A stretch of DNA of 19,058 nucleotides. Origin: Bacillota bacterium (GTDB lineage Bacteria; Bacillota; Clostridia; Christensenellales; CAG-138). The translations under genes and the position numbers were made by a program. The notes beneath the pieces are model-generated. The model ran no database searches. It had not been told where the DNA came from and saw only the letters and a program-made list of their open reading frames with translations. The stretch is from positions 1 to 19,058 of the forward strand of contig JAEZIE010000202.1 in the NCBI GenBank assembly GCA_023416175.1, in the 5' to 3' direction. The first letter of the stretch is position 1, and every line of letters begins with the position of its first letter. This document shows positions 5,686 through 13,528 of this stretch, one piece after another.

Positions 5686-7197
5686 ATGGAATGCGCATTG
5701 AAAATGAGCAATATCGTCAAAAGTTATGGCGGTGTTGTGGTGGTAAAGAACGTAGACTTTGAGGTGCGCAAGGGTGAAATCCATGCGCTTCTTGGTGAGA
5801 ACGGCGCTGGTAAAACCACTCTGATGAATATCCTGGGTGGTGTCACCCAGATGGACAGTGGCAATATCGCCCTGTTTGGGGAAAGCGTGCGCATGAATAC
5901 GCCCGCGGAATCCCAGGCGCTGGGCGTTGCATTTATACATCAGGAGCTCAACGTCGTAAACGATCTTACCGTTTATGAAAACATGTTTTTAGGGTATGAG
6001 CTCCGTAACAAATTCGGAAACATGGACGTCAAACGCATGTGTGAAGAAACGCGCAGGGTGTTTGACCACATGCATGTGAATATCGATCCCAGAGCGATGA
6101 TGCGGGATCTGGAAACTTCCTATAAGCAGATTGTGGAGATTGCAAAATCGGTTCTTCGCAACGCGCGCGTCATCATCATGGATGAACCCACCACGTCGCT
6201 TACGCAGGCGGAAACGGAAAACGTATTCGCCATCATGCGGAGCCTTACCAAAGACCACGACGCAACCATCATATTCATTTCTCACAAGCTCAATGAGGTC
6301 GTGGAGTTCTGCGACAGCTACACGGTGCTTCGTAACGGTGAAAAGGTGTCCGACGGTTACATCATGCAGGAGGACGGCACAAAGATCTCCCAAGCCGAAA
6401 TCGCGCGTATGATGGTAGGCCACGAGGTATTGGGCGTTCAGGTCTACAAACCTCACGAAATTGGGGATGTGGTGCTCGAAATCAAGGACTTTTGCCTGGG
6501 CGACTGCGTACGCAAAATGAATTTCAGCTTGCGCAAGGGTGAAATCCTGGGCATTACCGGCCTCTTGGGGGACGGCAAGGAAGAACTGGTGCGCGCCATA
6601 TTCGGCGATCTTCAACACACCAGTGGGCAGATCTTGAAATCTGGGCAGGAGATGCGGCACAAACACCCCTCTCAGGCAAAAAAAGCAGGGTTTGGATACC
6701 TTCCAAGTAACCGCAAAGAGAATGCTATCATCAAAGACCTTTCCGTGCAGGAGAACATGACCATCGTCACGCTCGAAGAATGTACGAGCGGTCCTACGCT
6801 TGTGCGAAAAAAAGAATTGAAAATTGCGCAGGAATATAAAAAGCGCCTGAGTATCAAGGTAGAGCATTTTGGCAACCTCATCACCAGCCTTTCGGGCGGC
6901 AACCAGCAGAAGGTCGTGCTTTCCAAATGGCTCAACGCAAAGCCCGATATTATGATCCTAAGTAATCCCACGCAGGGCGTGGACGTTGGCGCGAAAAACG
7001 AAATTTACTCTCTGATCATGGATCTTGCCAAGGAGGGTATGAGCATCATCGTCACCTCCGGCGAGGTACAGGAAATATTAAAGCTTTGCGACCGGGTGCT
7101 CGTCATGTATCACGGGGAACTCAAGGGTGAGCTTGACCGGCACGAGATCACGGAAGAAGCCATCATGATCCTTTCCACCGGCGGAACCTTAGATTAA
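5686..7197 (+). CDS. Sugar ABC transporter ATPase with two nucleotide-binding domains (RbsA/MglA type)
   Basis: This 503-residue protein has two fused ABC domains, as usual for monosaccharide importers. Domain 1 has Walker A GENGAGKTT (37-45), Q-loop Q86, Walker B with D166 and E167 (MDEPT) and the switch segment FISHKL; its signature is the weak LETSY (142-146). Domain 2 has a degenerate Walker A GLLGDGKEE (292-300) and a good signature LSGGNQ (402-407), but its Walker B reads ILSNPTQG with S426 and N427 where Asp and Glu are expected. Thus one composite site (Walker motifs of domain 1 with the signature of domain 2) looks competent and the other looks dead. The start at 5686 follows AGAGGAGAG; an in-frame ATG at 5599 lies in the upstream hairpin. 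The gene sits between its binding protein and permease. Confidence 0.93.
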   Translation: MECALKMSNIVKSYGGVVVVKNVDFEVRKGEIHALLGENGAGKTTLMNILGGVTQMDSGNIALFGESVRMNTPAESQALGVAFIHQELNVVNDLTVYENMFLGYELRNKFGNMDVKRMCEETRRVFDHMHVNIDPRAMMRDLETSYKQIVEIAKSVLRNARVIIMDEPTTSLTQAETENVFAIMRSLTKDHDATIIFISHKLNEVVEFCDSYTVLRNGEKVSDGYIMQEDGTKISQAEIARMMVGHEVLGVQVYKPHEIGDVVLEIKDFCLGDCVRKMNFSLRKGEILGITGLLGDGKEELVRAIFGDLQHTSGQILKSGQEMRHKHPSQAKKAGFGYLPSNRKENAIIKDLSVQENMTIVTLEECTSGPTLVRKKELKIAQEYKKRLSIKVEHFGNLITSLSGGNQQKVVLSKWLNAKPDIMILSNPTQGVDVGAKNEIYSLIMDLAKEGMSIIVTSGEVQEILKLCDRVLVMYHGELKGELDRHEITEEAIMILSTGGTLD

Positions 7198-7213
7198 CGA
7201 AGGAGACACAACT

Positions 7214-8182
7214 ATGCCTACCACAAAGAACAATAAGTCCAATCTAATATGGAAGAAACTGATGGGCGAATACAGCATTGTGCTGGTTGCCGTCATAATG
7301 GTGTTGGCCGCAACGCTGCTTGAAGGCAAAACCTTTATGACGGGCAAGAACTTCATCAACATTCTGCGCAACAACTCGGTGCAGGGTATTATCGCGTTCG
7401 GCATGTCCTTCGTCATCATCTCAGGCAATATCGACCTTTCCGTCGGTTCGCAGCTGGTTGTGGTCGGCATTGTATGTCTTGCGATCCTAAACGCCACAGG
7501 AAGCATTGTTTTGGCGATCCTGGCTGCCGTGGTCACGAGCTGCGTTCTCTCCGCCATCACCGGGTTGATCGTTACCAAAGGCCGCGTTCCTTCGTTCATC
7601 GTCACGCTGGGCATGCAATACGTGCTGCGCTCCTGTTCCATATTCGCAATGGACGCGCGCGGCATCACCGGTGAAGTTCAGGCCTTCCAGAATATTTCGA
7701 ACTTCAGCCTTGGCGGTTGGCTGCCCATGCCCATCATCTACTTCGCTGTGATGTTCGCGATTTACTTCTATATTTCGAAATACACGGTGCTGGGCCGCCG
7801 CATATACGCTGTAGGCTCCAATGAAAAAGCGACGCGTCTCTCGGGTATCAATACGGACACGATCAAAATCATTTCCTTTATCATCCTGGGCATTGCCGTC
7901 GCCATCGCCGCCGTCACCGAAGCATCCCGCATGAACTCCATCAACTCCACGTCCTCGGGTACGTCCTATGAATTGAATGCCATCGCAATGGCGGTTGTGG
8001 GCGGCATCTCCATGCAGGGCGGCAAGGGGAATATGGTGGGGACATTGTTCGGTATCTTCATACTGGGCATCATCAACAACATTTTGACGCTGGTGGGCAT
8101 GAACGTATACCTGGTAAATGCCGTAAAGGGCGCAATCATCATATTTGCGGTTCTGCTCCAGCGCAAGGACAGGGAGAACTAA
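7214..8182 (+). CDS. Sugar ABC transporter permease (RbsC type)
   Basis: This 322-residue, very hydrophobic protein has about eight to ten membrane segments, the first near residues 21-37. GNIDLSVGS at 71-79 is the hallmark loop of RbsC/XylH/AraH permeases. KGRVPSFIVTLGM (about 122-134) and the GRRIYAVGSNEKATRLSGI block that contacts the ATPase are also present. It should form the transmembrane channel as a dimer with the ATPase encoded 16 bases upstream. AGGAGA precedes the start. The gene ends the transporter cassette, and a short hairpin follows in the 96-base gap before the next enzyme gene. Confidence 0.92.
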   Translation: MPTTKNNKSNLIWKKLMGEYSIVLVAVIMVLAATLLEGKTFMTGKNFINILRNNSVQGIIAFGMSFVIISGNIDLSVGSQLVVVGIVCLAILNATGSIVLAILAAVVTSCVLSAITGLIVTKGRVPSFIVTLGMQYVLRSCSIFAMDARGITGEVQAFQNISNFSLGGWLPMPIIYFAVMFAIYFYISKYTVLGRRIYAVGSNEKATRLSGINTDTIKIISFIILGIAVAIAAVTEASRMNSINSTSSGTSYELNAIAMAVVGGISMQGGKGNMVGTLFGIFILGIINNILTLVGMNVYLVNAVKGAIIIFAVLLQRKDREN

Positions 8183-8201
8183 TCCAAGAGCATATATTCG
8201 C

Positions 8202-8219
8202 CATACGGTATTCCGTATG
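8202..8219 (+). repeat. Hairpin between permease and second epimerase-like gene
   Basis: CATACGG (8202-8208) and CCGTATG (8213-8219) form a perfect 7-bp stem with a TATT tetraloop and no T-tract. It separates the transport genes from the enzyme genes of the same operon. Confidence 0.5.
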
Positions 8220-8278
8220 CGGATGAAACAAAACATGTATTCGACCTGGATAATAATAACAGTAGGAGGATGAAGGAT

Positions 8279-9139
8279 ATGAAAATCGGAATCGACAGCT
8301 ATTGCTACCACAGGTTGTTCGGCGAGGTCTATCCTTTTCAGGAAAAGCCTGAAAAGCTCGCGACCGTGGACGAGTTCCTGAGCTTTGCAAAGGAACTAGA
8401 TGTGGACGGCGTTTCGCTTGAAACATGCTTCCTGCCGAGTCTTGAGGATAGCTACCTCAAGGAACTTGGCGCAAAGATCAAGGAAAAGGGCTTTGACACC
8501 GTTTTCGCCTGGGGCCATCCCAATGGCTTAGAGCGCGGCCTCAACCTGGAAGCGTTTGAAGAAATGAAGGCACTCATTCCCAAGACCCGCTTGCTCAATA
8601 CGGATGTCATGCGCATCACCGGCTCGGCATTCGACTGGCGTCACGAAAACCACCGCGACCACATCGCGCGCCTTGTGCCTCAGTACAAGGAAGCCGTCAA
8701 GATCGCAGAGGACCATGGCGTAAGGCTTGCAGCGGAAAACCACATCGACTTTACGTCCGACGAGATGCTTGAAATCATCGAGAAGGTCGGCTCCCCCAAC
8801 TTCGGCATCAACTTTGATACGGGCAACTTCCTGCGGCTTTTAGATGATCCTGTGGCCGGCATGGAAAAACTTGCGCCCTATGTGTTCTCTACCCACATCA
8901 AGGATTTGAAACTCCATCCCACTGCGCGCCCCACGGACTGGTTTTTCTTCTGCGGCGTGCCCGTAGGCTTTGGTATGGTGGACAACATGAAGCTGGCCGA
9001 GCTCTTAAGCAAGGCCGGGTATAAGGGCTTCCTCGCTGTAGAAATCGACGCGCCCGCGCCTGAATGGCTGGGTATGGAGCGGGAGGCAATCGCCGTCTCC
9101 GTGAAAAACCTGAAGAAGATCGGCGCGCAGTTCAAATAA
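8279..9139 (+). CDS. Sugar phosphate isomerase/epimerase family protein (TIM barrel)
   Basis: This 286-residue protein is a second member of the xylose-isomerase-like/AP-endonuclease-2 family but differs clearly from the ketose 3-epimerase upstream. Putative metal ligands are E153 (AAENH), D180 (NFDTGN), H206 (STHIKD) and E255 (VEID), the usual Glu-Asp-His-Glu set. The family includes epimerases, isomerases, IolE-type dehydratases and lyases acting on 3-keto sugars, so its reaction is open. It directly precedes two Gfo/Idh/MocA dehydrogenases, an association that favours a keto-sugar or keto-inositol substrate. The start at 8279 is chosen because AGGAGG at 8264-8269 is nine bases away; the in-frame ATG at 8270 abuts the AGGAGG and would be too close. 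Confidence 0.8.
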   Translation: MKIGIDSYCYHRLFGEVYPFQEKPEKLATVDEFLSFAKELDVDGVSLETCFLPSLEDSYLKELGAKIKEKGFDTVFAWGHPNGLERGLNLEAFEEMKALIPKTRLLNTDVMRITGSAFDWRHENHRDHIARLVPQYKEAVKIAEDHGVRLAAENHIDFTSDEMLEIIEKVGSPNFGINFDTGNFLRLLDDPVAGMEKLAPYVFSTHIKDLKLHPTARPTDWFFFCGVPVGFGMVDNMKLAELLSKAGYKGFLAVEIDAPAPEWLGMEREAIAVSVKNLKKIGAQFK

Positions 9140-9164
9140 CGAACCGCTAACGGGAGGGACAGCC

Positions 9165-10334
9165 ATGAAAAAGAAAATCAATGTCGCCATGATCGGCGGC
9201 GGGTTTATGGGCAAGGCACACAGCAACGCCTGGCTCAGGGTAAGCGAGTTCTTCGATGTGGATTACAAACCCGTATTGAAGGTCATCGCGGGCAACAAAA
9301 CTAACCTTGAGTCTTTCAAGGAACGCTGGGGCTATGAGGAAGTCACATACGATTGGCGCACCATCATGAAGCGCGACGATATCGATGTTGTGGACATCGG
9401 TACCCCCACGTTTGAACATAAGGAAATGGTGATCGCCGCGGCGAAGGCGGGCAAGCACATCGTATGCGAAAAGCCGTTTACGCTCACCTATGCGGACGCA
9501 AAGGAGATGCTCCAGGCCGTAAACGAAGCGGGCGTCGTGCATTACCTGAACCACAATTACCGCAGGGTTCCCGCCGTGGCCTATGCAAAGAAACTCATTG
9601 ACGATGGCCGTCTTGGAACCATATTCCACTGGCGTGGCGCGTATTTGCAGGATTGGATCACCGATCCCAACTTCCCGCTTTCCTGGCAGCTGAGAAAAGA
9701 ATGCGCAGGCGGCGGCCCGCTCTATGACCTGACCTCGCACGCAATGGATTTAGCGCGGTTCTTGATCGGCGAGCCGGAAGCGGTGACGGCGGTCAATAAG
9801 ACCATCATCAAGGAGCGGCCCCTGCCCGGTGTTGGCGCTACCGCCTTCTCCTCTGGCACGGGTACGGATACGAACACCTATGCGCCGGTCACTGTTGATG
9901 ACGCTTCTTTCACCATTGCTGAGTTCAAAAATGGCGTATTGGGCAGCGTGGAAACATCCCGCTTTGCAACCGGTCGCAAGAACTACAATACGTTTGAAGT
10001 GAATGGCAGTAAGGGTTCGCTGCGTTTTGACCTGGAGCGCATGAACGAGCTGGAATTCTTAGATGCGACAGCTCCCGGGGTGGAGCAGGGTTTCCGTCGC
10101 GTGCTTGTGACCGAAGCGGACCATCCGTATCTTTCCGCCTGGTGGCCCTCCGGCCACATCATTGGCTATGAGCATACGTTTGTGAATGCGTTCTATGATT
10201 TCCTCCAGGCGGTTGCGGGCAAAGCGCCCATTACGCCGGATTTCAACGATGGCGCGCAGATCATCCGCATACTCGAAGCCATCAAAAAGTCGTCCGATGA
10301 AGGCCGCAGGGTAGTCGTGGACGAAATTAAATAA
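9165..10334 (+). CDS. Gfo/Idh/MocA-family NAD(P)-dependent dehydrogenase
   Basis: This 389-residue protein has an N-terminal Rossmann fold with GGGFMG at 11-16 and the family motif CEKP at 101-104, where K103 is the expected catalytic lysine. The catalytic Asp and His are D188 and H192 (YDLTSHAMD). The larger C-terminal alpha/beta domain carries the substrate site. The family oxidises or reduces sugars, inositols and glycosides, often at C1, C2 or C3. At 389 residues it is longer than the neighbouring homologue (346), resembling the longer oxidoreductases found with sugar-phosphate isomerase/epimerase genes. GGGAGGGACAGCC precedes the start. It lies 25 bases after the second epimerase-like gene and is followed by a second, divergent homologue, so the pair may work on successive carbons or run oxidation and reduction. 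Substrate unknown. Confidence 0.88.
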   Translation: MKKKINVAMIGGGFMGKAHSNAWLRVSEFFDVDYKPVLKVIAGNKTNLESFKERWGYEEVTYDWRTIMKRDDIDVVDIGTPTFEHKEMVIAAAKAGKHIVCEKPFTLTYADAKEMLQAVNEAGVVHYLNHNYRRVPAVAYAKKLIDDGRLGTIFHWRGAYLQDWITDPNFPLSWQLRKECAGGGPLYDLTSHAMDLARFLIGEPEAVTAVNKTIIKERPLPGVGATAFSSGTGTDTNTYAPVTVDDASFTIAEFKNGVLGSVETSRFATGRKNYNTFEVNGSKGSLRFDLERMNELEFLDATAPGVEQGFRRVLVTEADHPYLSAWWPSGHIIGYEHTFVNAFYDFLQAVAGKAPITPDFNDGAQIIRILEAIKKSSDEGRRVVVDEIK

Positions 10335-10358
10335 CATTCAATATCAATGGCATGTGAG

Positions 10359-10383
10359 GGGCCGGAGGCAAAGCCTCCGGCCC
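10359..10383 (+). repeat. Perfect 11-bp hairpin between the two dehydrogenase genes
   Basis: GGGCCGGAGGC (10359-10369) and GCCTCCGGCCC (10373-10383) pair perfectly around an AAA loop, with an extra G-U pair possible outside. No T-tract follows, and the next gene has its own AGGAGGGG site, so this is likely a message stabiliser or partial terminator. Confidence 0.65.
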
Positions 10384-10414
10384 TCGCGGTATTACAACAT
10401 AAGGAGGGGAAAGT

Positions 10415-11455
10415 ATGGGAAAAGAGATACAAATCGGCGTCATCGGCTGCGGAAAGATTGCACAGACTCGGCATCTGCCGGAGTATGCGGCGAACCCGGC
10501 GGTCAAAATTTACGGCCTGTATGATCTGAACGCGGCGCGTACGGCGTCCTTGGCCGAACAGTACGGCGCGAAGGCGTTTGCATCGTATCAGGAGTTACTT
10601 GCTGATCCCGCAATCGATGCGGTGAGCGTCTGCACCGCCAACGCCTTCCACTCTGAAGTCACCGTTGCAGCGCTTCAAGCGGGTAAACATGTGCTGTGCG
10701 AAAAGCCGATGGCGACGACTCTTAAAGAATGCGAGCAGATGGTGGAAGCGGCAAAGAAGACTGGAAAATTTCTGATGATCGGCCATAACCAGCGTCTAGC
10801 GCGCGCACACGCAAGGGCAAAGGAACTCATCCTGCAAGATGAGATCGGGGAGATTGTAACATTCCGCACCACGTTTGGCCACGGAGGCCCTGAGACATGG
10901 ACAATTGATCCTAGTAACGTCTGGTTCTTCGATAAAAAGCTTGCAGTATTCGGAGCGATGGCGGACCTTGGCATACACAAGACCGACCTCATCCAATTTC
11001 TCACCGGGCAGCGGGTGGTGGAGGTTTCCGCCTATCTCGGCACGCTCGATAAAAAGCTGCCCGATGGCGAATTGATCGGCGTGGACGACAACGCCATCTG
11101 CATCTATCGCATGAGCGGCGGGGCGGTGGGCACCATGACGGCAAGCTGGACCTATTATGGAGCGGAAGACAATTCCACCGTGCTTTACGGCACCAAGGGC
11201 ATGATGCGCATCTATGATGATCCGAGCTATTCCATTTCCATCGTCAAAAAGAATGGTGAGCGTGTACTTTATGACATCGACCGCATACAGACCAACGACA
11301 ACCAGACCAGCTCCGGCGTGATCGATCTGTGGGTAAGCTCCCTTGTAAACAACAAAGCACCCGAAATTTCCGGCGAGGAAGCATTGAACGCCATGCGCGC
11401 GGTGTTTGCCGCCATGGAATCGGCTCAAACGGGCCAGCGGGTAGTGATTGATTAA
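10415..11455 (+). CDS. Gfo/Idh/MocA-family NAD(P)-dependent dehydrogenase, last gene of the operon
   Basis: This 346-residue protein has the Rossmann motif GCGKIA at 11-16, CEKP at 95-98 (catalytic K97) and the D184...H188 pair (ADLGIHKTD). D37 (GLYDLN) closing the second beta strand favours NAD over NADP. It shares family, but only limited sequence, with the gene just upstream, so it is probably not a recent duplicate. Family members include glucose-fructose oxidoreductase, inositol 2-dehydrogenase and glycoside 3-dehydrogenases. An AAGGAGGGGAAAGT site precedes the ATG. It is the last gene before a hairpin with a short T-run at 11486-11511, so it ends the plus-strand operon. Confidence 0.88.
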   Translation: MGKEIQIGVIGCGKIAQTRHLPEYAANPAVKIYGLYDLNAARTASLAEQYGAKAFASYQELLADPAIDAVSVCTANAFHSEVTVAALQAGKHVLCEKPMATTLKECEQMVEAAKKTGKFLMIGHNQRLARAHARAKELILQDEIGEIVTFRTTFGHGGPETWTIDPSNVWFFDKKLAVFGAMADLGIHKTDLIQFLTGQRVVEVSAYLGTLDKKLPDGELIGVDDNAICIYRMSGGAVGTMTASWTYYGAEDNSTVLYGTKGMMRIYDDPSYSISIVKKNGERVLYDIDRIQTNDNQTSSGVIDLWVSSLVNNKAPEISGEEALNAMRAVFAAMESAQTGQRVVID

Positions 11456-11485
11456 CGTCCATTTAAGAAAACAATAGGTATAGCA

Positions 11486-11511
11486 AAAGTGCCGGTAGTT
11501 ACCGGCACTTT
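11486..11511 (+). terminator. Terminator of the plus-strand operon
   Basis: AAAGTGCCGGTA (11486-11497) and TACCGGCACTTT (11500-11511) form a 12-bp stem starting 31 bases after the last stop codon. The three T bases close the stem on the plus strand; on the minus strand the stem is followed by TTTT, so it could also work in that direction. This is a typical bidirectional terminator between converging operons. Confidence 0.7.
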
Positions 11512-11548
11512 GAGTCTCAACAGACTTGTTTAAGGGTTTCAAGGTATC

Positions 11549-11768
11549 GGCGCTTTAACGCGCCGCGTCCTCGGCGGGAGATGCCTCGGACACTAGGCCT
11601 GCGGGCCGTCGCGATAGATTTTTTATTGTCGGGGAAACTGCGTGCCCCCGAATGGTACATTCGGGGATCTTATAAGGATTGATGTGCAACCTTTGGCTGC
11701 ACCACCGATCCCCAACCCACTTCCTTAGAATCCGTACTCAGGGGGTGCGGGGGGCGAAGCCATCCCGC
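11549..11768. other. Unidentified structured segment in the convergent intergenic region
   Basis: About 220 bases between the two terminators have no convincing reading frame but many inverted repeats: 11549-11553/11560-11564 (GGCGC/GCGCC); CCCCGAATG/CATTCGGGG (11646-11654/11658-11666); GGGGATC/GATCCCC (11663-11669/11707-11713) enclosing GTGCA...TGCAC; and GCGGG/CCCGC (11747-11751/11764-11768) with an inner GGC-GAA-GCC. The second and third stems share bases, so they exclude each other. I do not recognise 6S RNA, tmRNA, RNase P RNA, SRP RNA or any riboswitch class, and I found no good promoter on either strand. The rest of the 456-base gap (11456-11911) holds only the two terminators and AT-rich spacer. 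Confidence 0.4.
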
Positions 11769-11855
11769 AATAAAATAAAATAGTCTATCGTCGTCACCAT
11801 ATGTGGCGATACCTTATGAAAATATAAACCATATGTGCATGTCTTGGTTTGATAA

Positions 11856-11887
11856 CAAAAGCGCCGGGACTGCTACCGGCGCTTTTG
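11856..11887 (-). terminator. Terminator of the minus-strand operon
   Basis: CAAAAGCGCCGG (11856-11867) and CCGGCGCTTTTG (11876-11887) form a 12-bp stem with an 8-base loop, starting 25 bases after the aldolase stop codon. Read on the minus strand, the GC stem runs into TTTTG, as in an intrinsic terminator; the symmetric A/T ends suggest it works in both directions. Confidence 0.8.
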
Positions 11888-11911
11888 CATGGGTGAAACA
11901 AGGGTATCTTA

Positions 11912-12556
11912 CTACCGTACGCGAGCTTTTTTCACTTCTTCCACCATACGGCGGCCGATCTCTACGATCGAATCATAGTCACCAGTTTTTGCGCCCTTGG
12001 TAAGGTCACTGCCTGCCCCTACGGCGACGGCACCCGCCTTGATCCATTCGCCAGCGTTATCCGCGGAAACACCGCCTGTGGGCATCATGCGCGCCTGGGG
12101 CAGCGGTCCCTTGATGGCGGAAATGATCTTGGGCCCGAACAGGTTGCCGGGGAAGATCTTAATGATATCCGCACCCGCTTCCATGCACTCCACAGCCTCT
12201 TTTACCGTCATGGCGCCCGGCATACAGGCGACCTGGTACCGCAGGCACATCTTGACTGTATCCACATTGAGGCAGGGGCTGACGACGAAATGCGCGCCAG
12301 CTAAAATCGCCGCGCGGGCAGTCTCGGGGTCCAATACCGTGCCTGCGCCGATGAGGATCTCTTCGGGCTTGTAGGTAGATGCAAGCTTTTTGATGATATC
12401 GACAGCGCCCGGAACTGTAAACGTAATTTCAATGCCAACGATCCCGGCTTTGATGCAGGCGTCAACGATTTTTTCTGCCTGTTCCGGGTTTTCCGCACGC
12501 ACCACGGCGACTACGCCGCAATCTGTCAACCGTTTTAAAACTTCGCTTTTTTCCAT
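11912..12556 (-). CDS. KDPG/KHG-type aldolase
   Basis: This 214-residue class I aldolase is full length for the family. Visible signatures are VVRA (18-21), IEITFTVPG with the catalytic glutamate E43, GAGTVLD (70-76), SPCLN (93-97), IIKIFPG with the Schiff-base lysine K133 (same number as in E. coli Eda) and PTGGVSADN. The family splits 2-keto-3-deoxy-6-phosphogluconate, or related 2-keto-3-deoxy or 4-hydroxy-2-keto acids, into pyruvate and an aldehyde in the cytoplasm. EITFTVP resembles the Thermotoga-type rather than the E. coli-type active-site loop. The start at 12556 follows GAGGTG; an in-frame ATG at 12568 forms an ATGA overlap with the stop of the preceding gene and could also be used. 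It is the last gene of the operon and probably delivers carbon to pyruvate. Whether the substrate is phosphorylated is unclear, since no kinase is nearby. Confidence 0.9.
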   Translation of the reverse strand: MEKSEVLKRLTDCGVVAVVRAENPEQAEKIVDACIKAGIVGIEITFTVPGAVDIIKKLASTYKPEEILIGAGTVLDPETARAAILAGAHFVVSPCLNVDTVKMCLRYQVACMPGAMTVKEAVECMEAGADIIKIFPGNLFGPKIISAIKGPLPQARMMPTGGVSADNAGEWIKAGAVAVGAGSDLTKGAKTGDYDSIVEIGRRMVEEVKKARVR

Positions 12557-12564
12557 AAGGCACC

Positions 12565-13524
12565 TCATTCTTTATTCAGTACGTAGCGGCACTCCTTGCC
12601 GGACAGTACATCGATGAGATTCTGTACGGCCATAATCCCCATGTTGGAAACGGCCTCGGAAGTTTGTGCGCCGGTATGGGGGGTGAAAATCACATTGGGA
12701 AGGCCCTTTAAGGGGGACTCTAAAAGCGGCTCCTGCTCAAAAGCGTCAAGACCCAATCCTCCGAGCTTTCCGGCAACGAGCGCTTCGGCGCAGGCTGCCT
12801 CGTCAATCAGGCCGCCGCGCGCCGTATTGATGATGATCGCGCCCTTCTTCATGGAGGAAATGCGTGTCGCATCAATCATGTGACGCGTTGCGTCGGTGAG
12901 CGGTACATGCAGCGAAATCACATCGGAGCAAGTAAGCAATTCGTCCAATGCCAGCTTTTTGATATCATGCGAAGAGGCAAATGCGTCGTCAAAATACGGG
13001 TCATAGGCTGCAACATTCATTTCAAACGCCAACGCGCGCAGGGCAAGTTTCTTGCCGATCGCGCCCAGACCCACAATGCCCAGCGTTTTTCCGGCAAGCT
13101 CGGAGCCCGTGCTGCGCGGCCAGTCGCCCGCTTCAACCGCCCGGTGCAGGCGGGGGATATCGCGCGCCGCGCACAGCATCAGCCCGAAAGCAAGCTCGCA
13201 CACGGCGGTGGCGTTTGCGCCCGGTGTGTTGGTGACCTTGACGCCCTTCTTTGAGCAGGCCTTTAAATCCACCCGGTCGTACCCGATACCATAGCGGGAA
13301 ATGCACCTGACGCTTTCGGGCATATGCTCTACCACGGCCTCATTGATGTAATCAAGGCCTGCAATGTAGCCGTCCACGCCCTGCAAAAGCGCAAGGAGCG
13401 CATCCCCCTGCAGGGGGATGCCCGCCTCGTTGTAAACAATCTCATCTGCAAACGCTTCGAGCATCGCCCGTGCCCTGGCATTTTCCGCCTTTTTAAAGGA
13501 GGTTGGCGTGACAAGTATCTTCAT
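12565..13524 (-). CDS. D-isomer-specific 2-hydroxyacid dehydrogenase
   Basis: This 319-residue protein has the two-domain fold of the phosphoglycerate/lactate/glyoxylate reductase family. The NAD-binding motif VGLGAIG is at 151-157, with D175 (YDP) favouring NAD. The catalytic set is R236 (NTARGG), E265 (DAFEQEP) and H283 (FTPHTGAQT). It lacks the ACT or serine-binding extension of long SerA proteins, so a role in catabolism, interconverting a 2-keto and a D-2-hydroxy acid, is more likely than serine synthesis. Its TGA overlaps an ATG in the aldolase frame, and its ATG lies four bases after the stop of the cupin isomerase gene, so translation is tightly coupled. The physiological substrate is unknown; a sugar-acid or the aldehyde-derived product of the aldolase step are both plausible. 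Confidence 0.9.
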   Translation of the reverse strand: MKILVTPTSFKKAENARARAMLEAFADEIVYNEAGIPLQGDALLALLQGVDGYIAGLDYINEAVVEHMPESVRCISRYGIGYDRVDLKACSKKGVKVTNTPGANATAVCELAFGLMLCAARDIPRLHRAVEAGDWPRSTGSELAGKTLGIVGLGAIGKKLALRALAFEMNVAAYDPYFDDAFASSHDIKKLALDELLTCSDVISLHVPLTDATRHMIDATRISSMKKGAIIINTARGGLIDEAACAEALVAGKLGGLGLDAFEQEPLLESPLKGLPNVIFTPHTGAQTSEAVSNMGIMAVQNLIDVLSGKECRYVLNKE

Positions 13525-13528
13525 ACCG

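Noticed and set aside
5989..6867. Minus-strand open frame of 292 codons opposite the ABC ATPase
   Set aside because: Antisense shadow; the plus strand carries all ABC motifs and the antisense frame has no ribosome site or known domain.
11796..11837. Two copies of ACCATATGTG 32 bases apart (11796-11805 and 11828-11837)
   Set aside because: They are short, contain the palindrome CATATG and lie in an AT-rich spacer; they could be an operator or chance, and I see no promoter nearby to support a role.
11456..11911. Possible 6S RNA, tmRNA, RNase P RNA, SRP RNA or known riboswitch in the gap
   Set aside because: I looked for the conserved sequence signatures of these RNAs on both strands and did not find them, so only an unidentified structured segment is reported.
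11803..12003. Small plus-strand open frame of 66 codons in the convergent gap
   Set aside because: It runs through the terminator hairpin and into the antisense of the aldolase gene, with no ribosome site.
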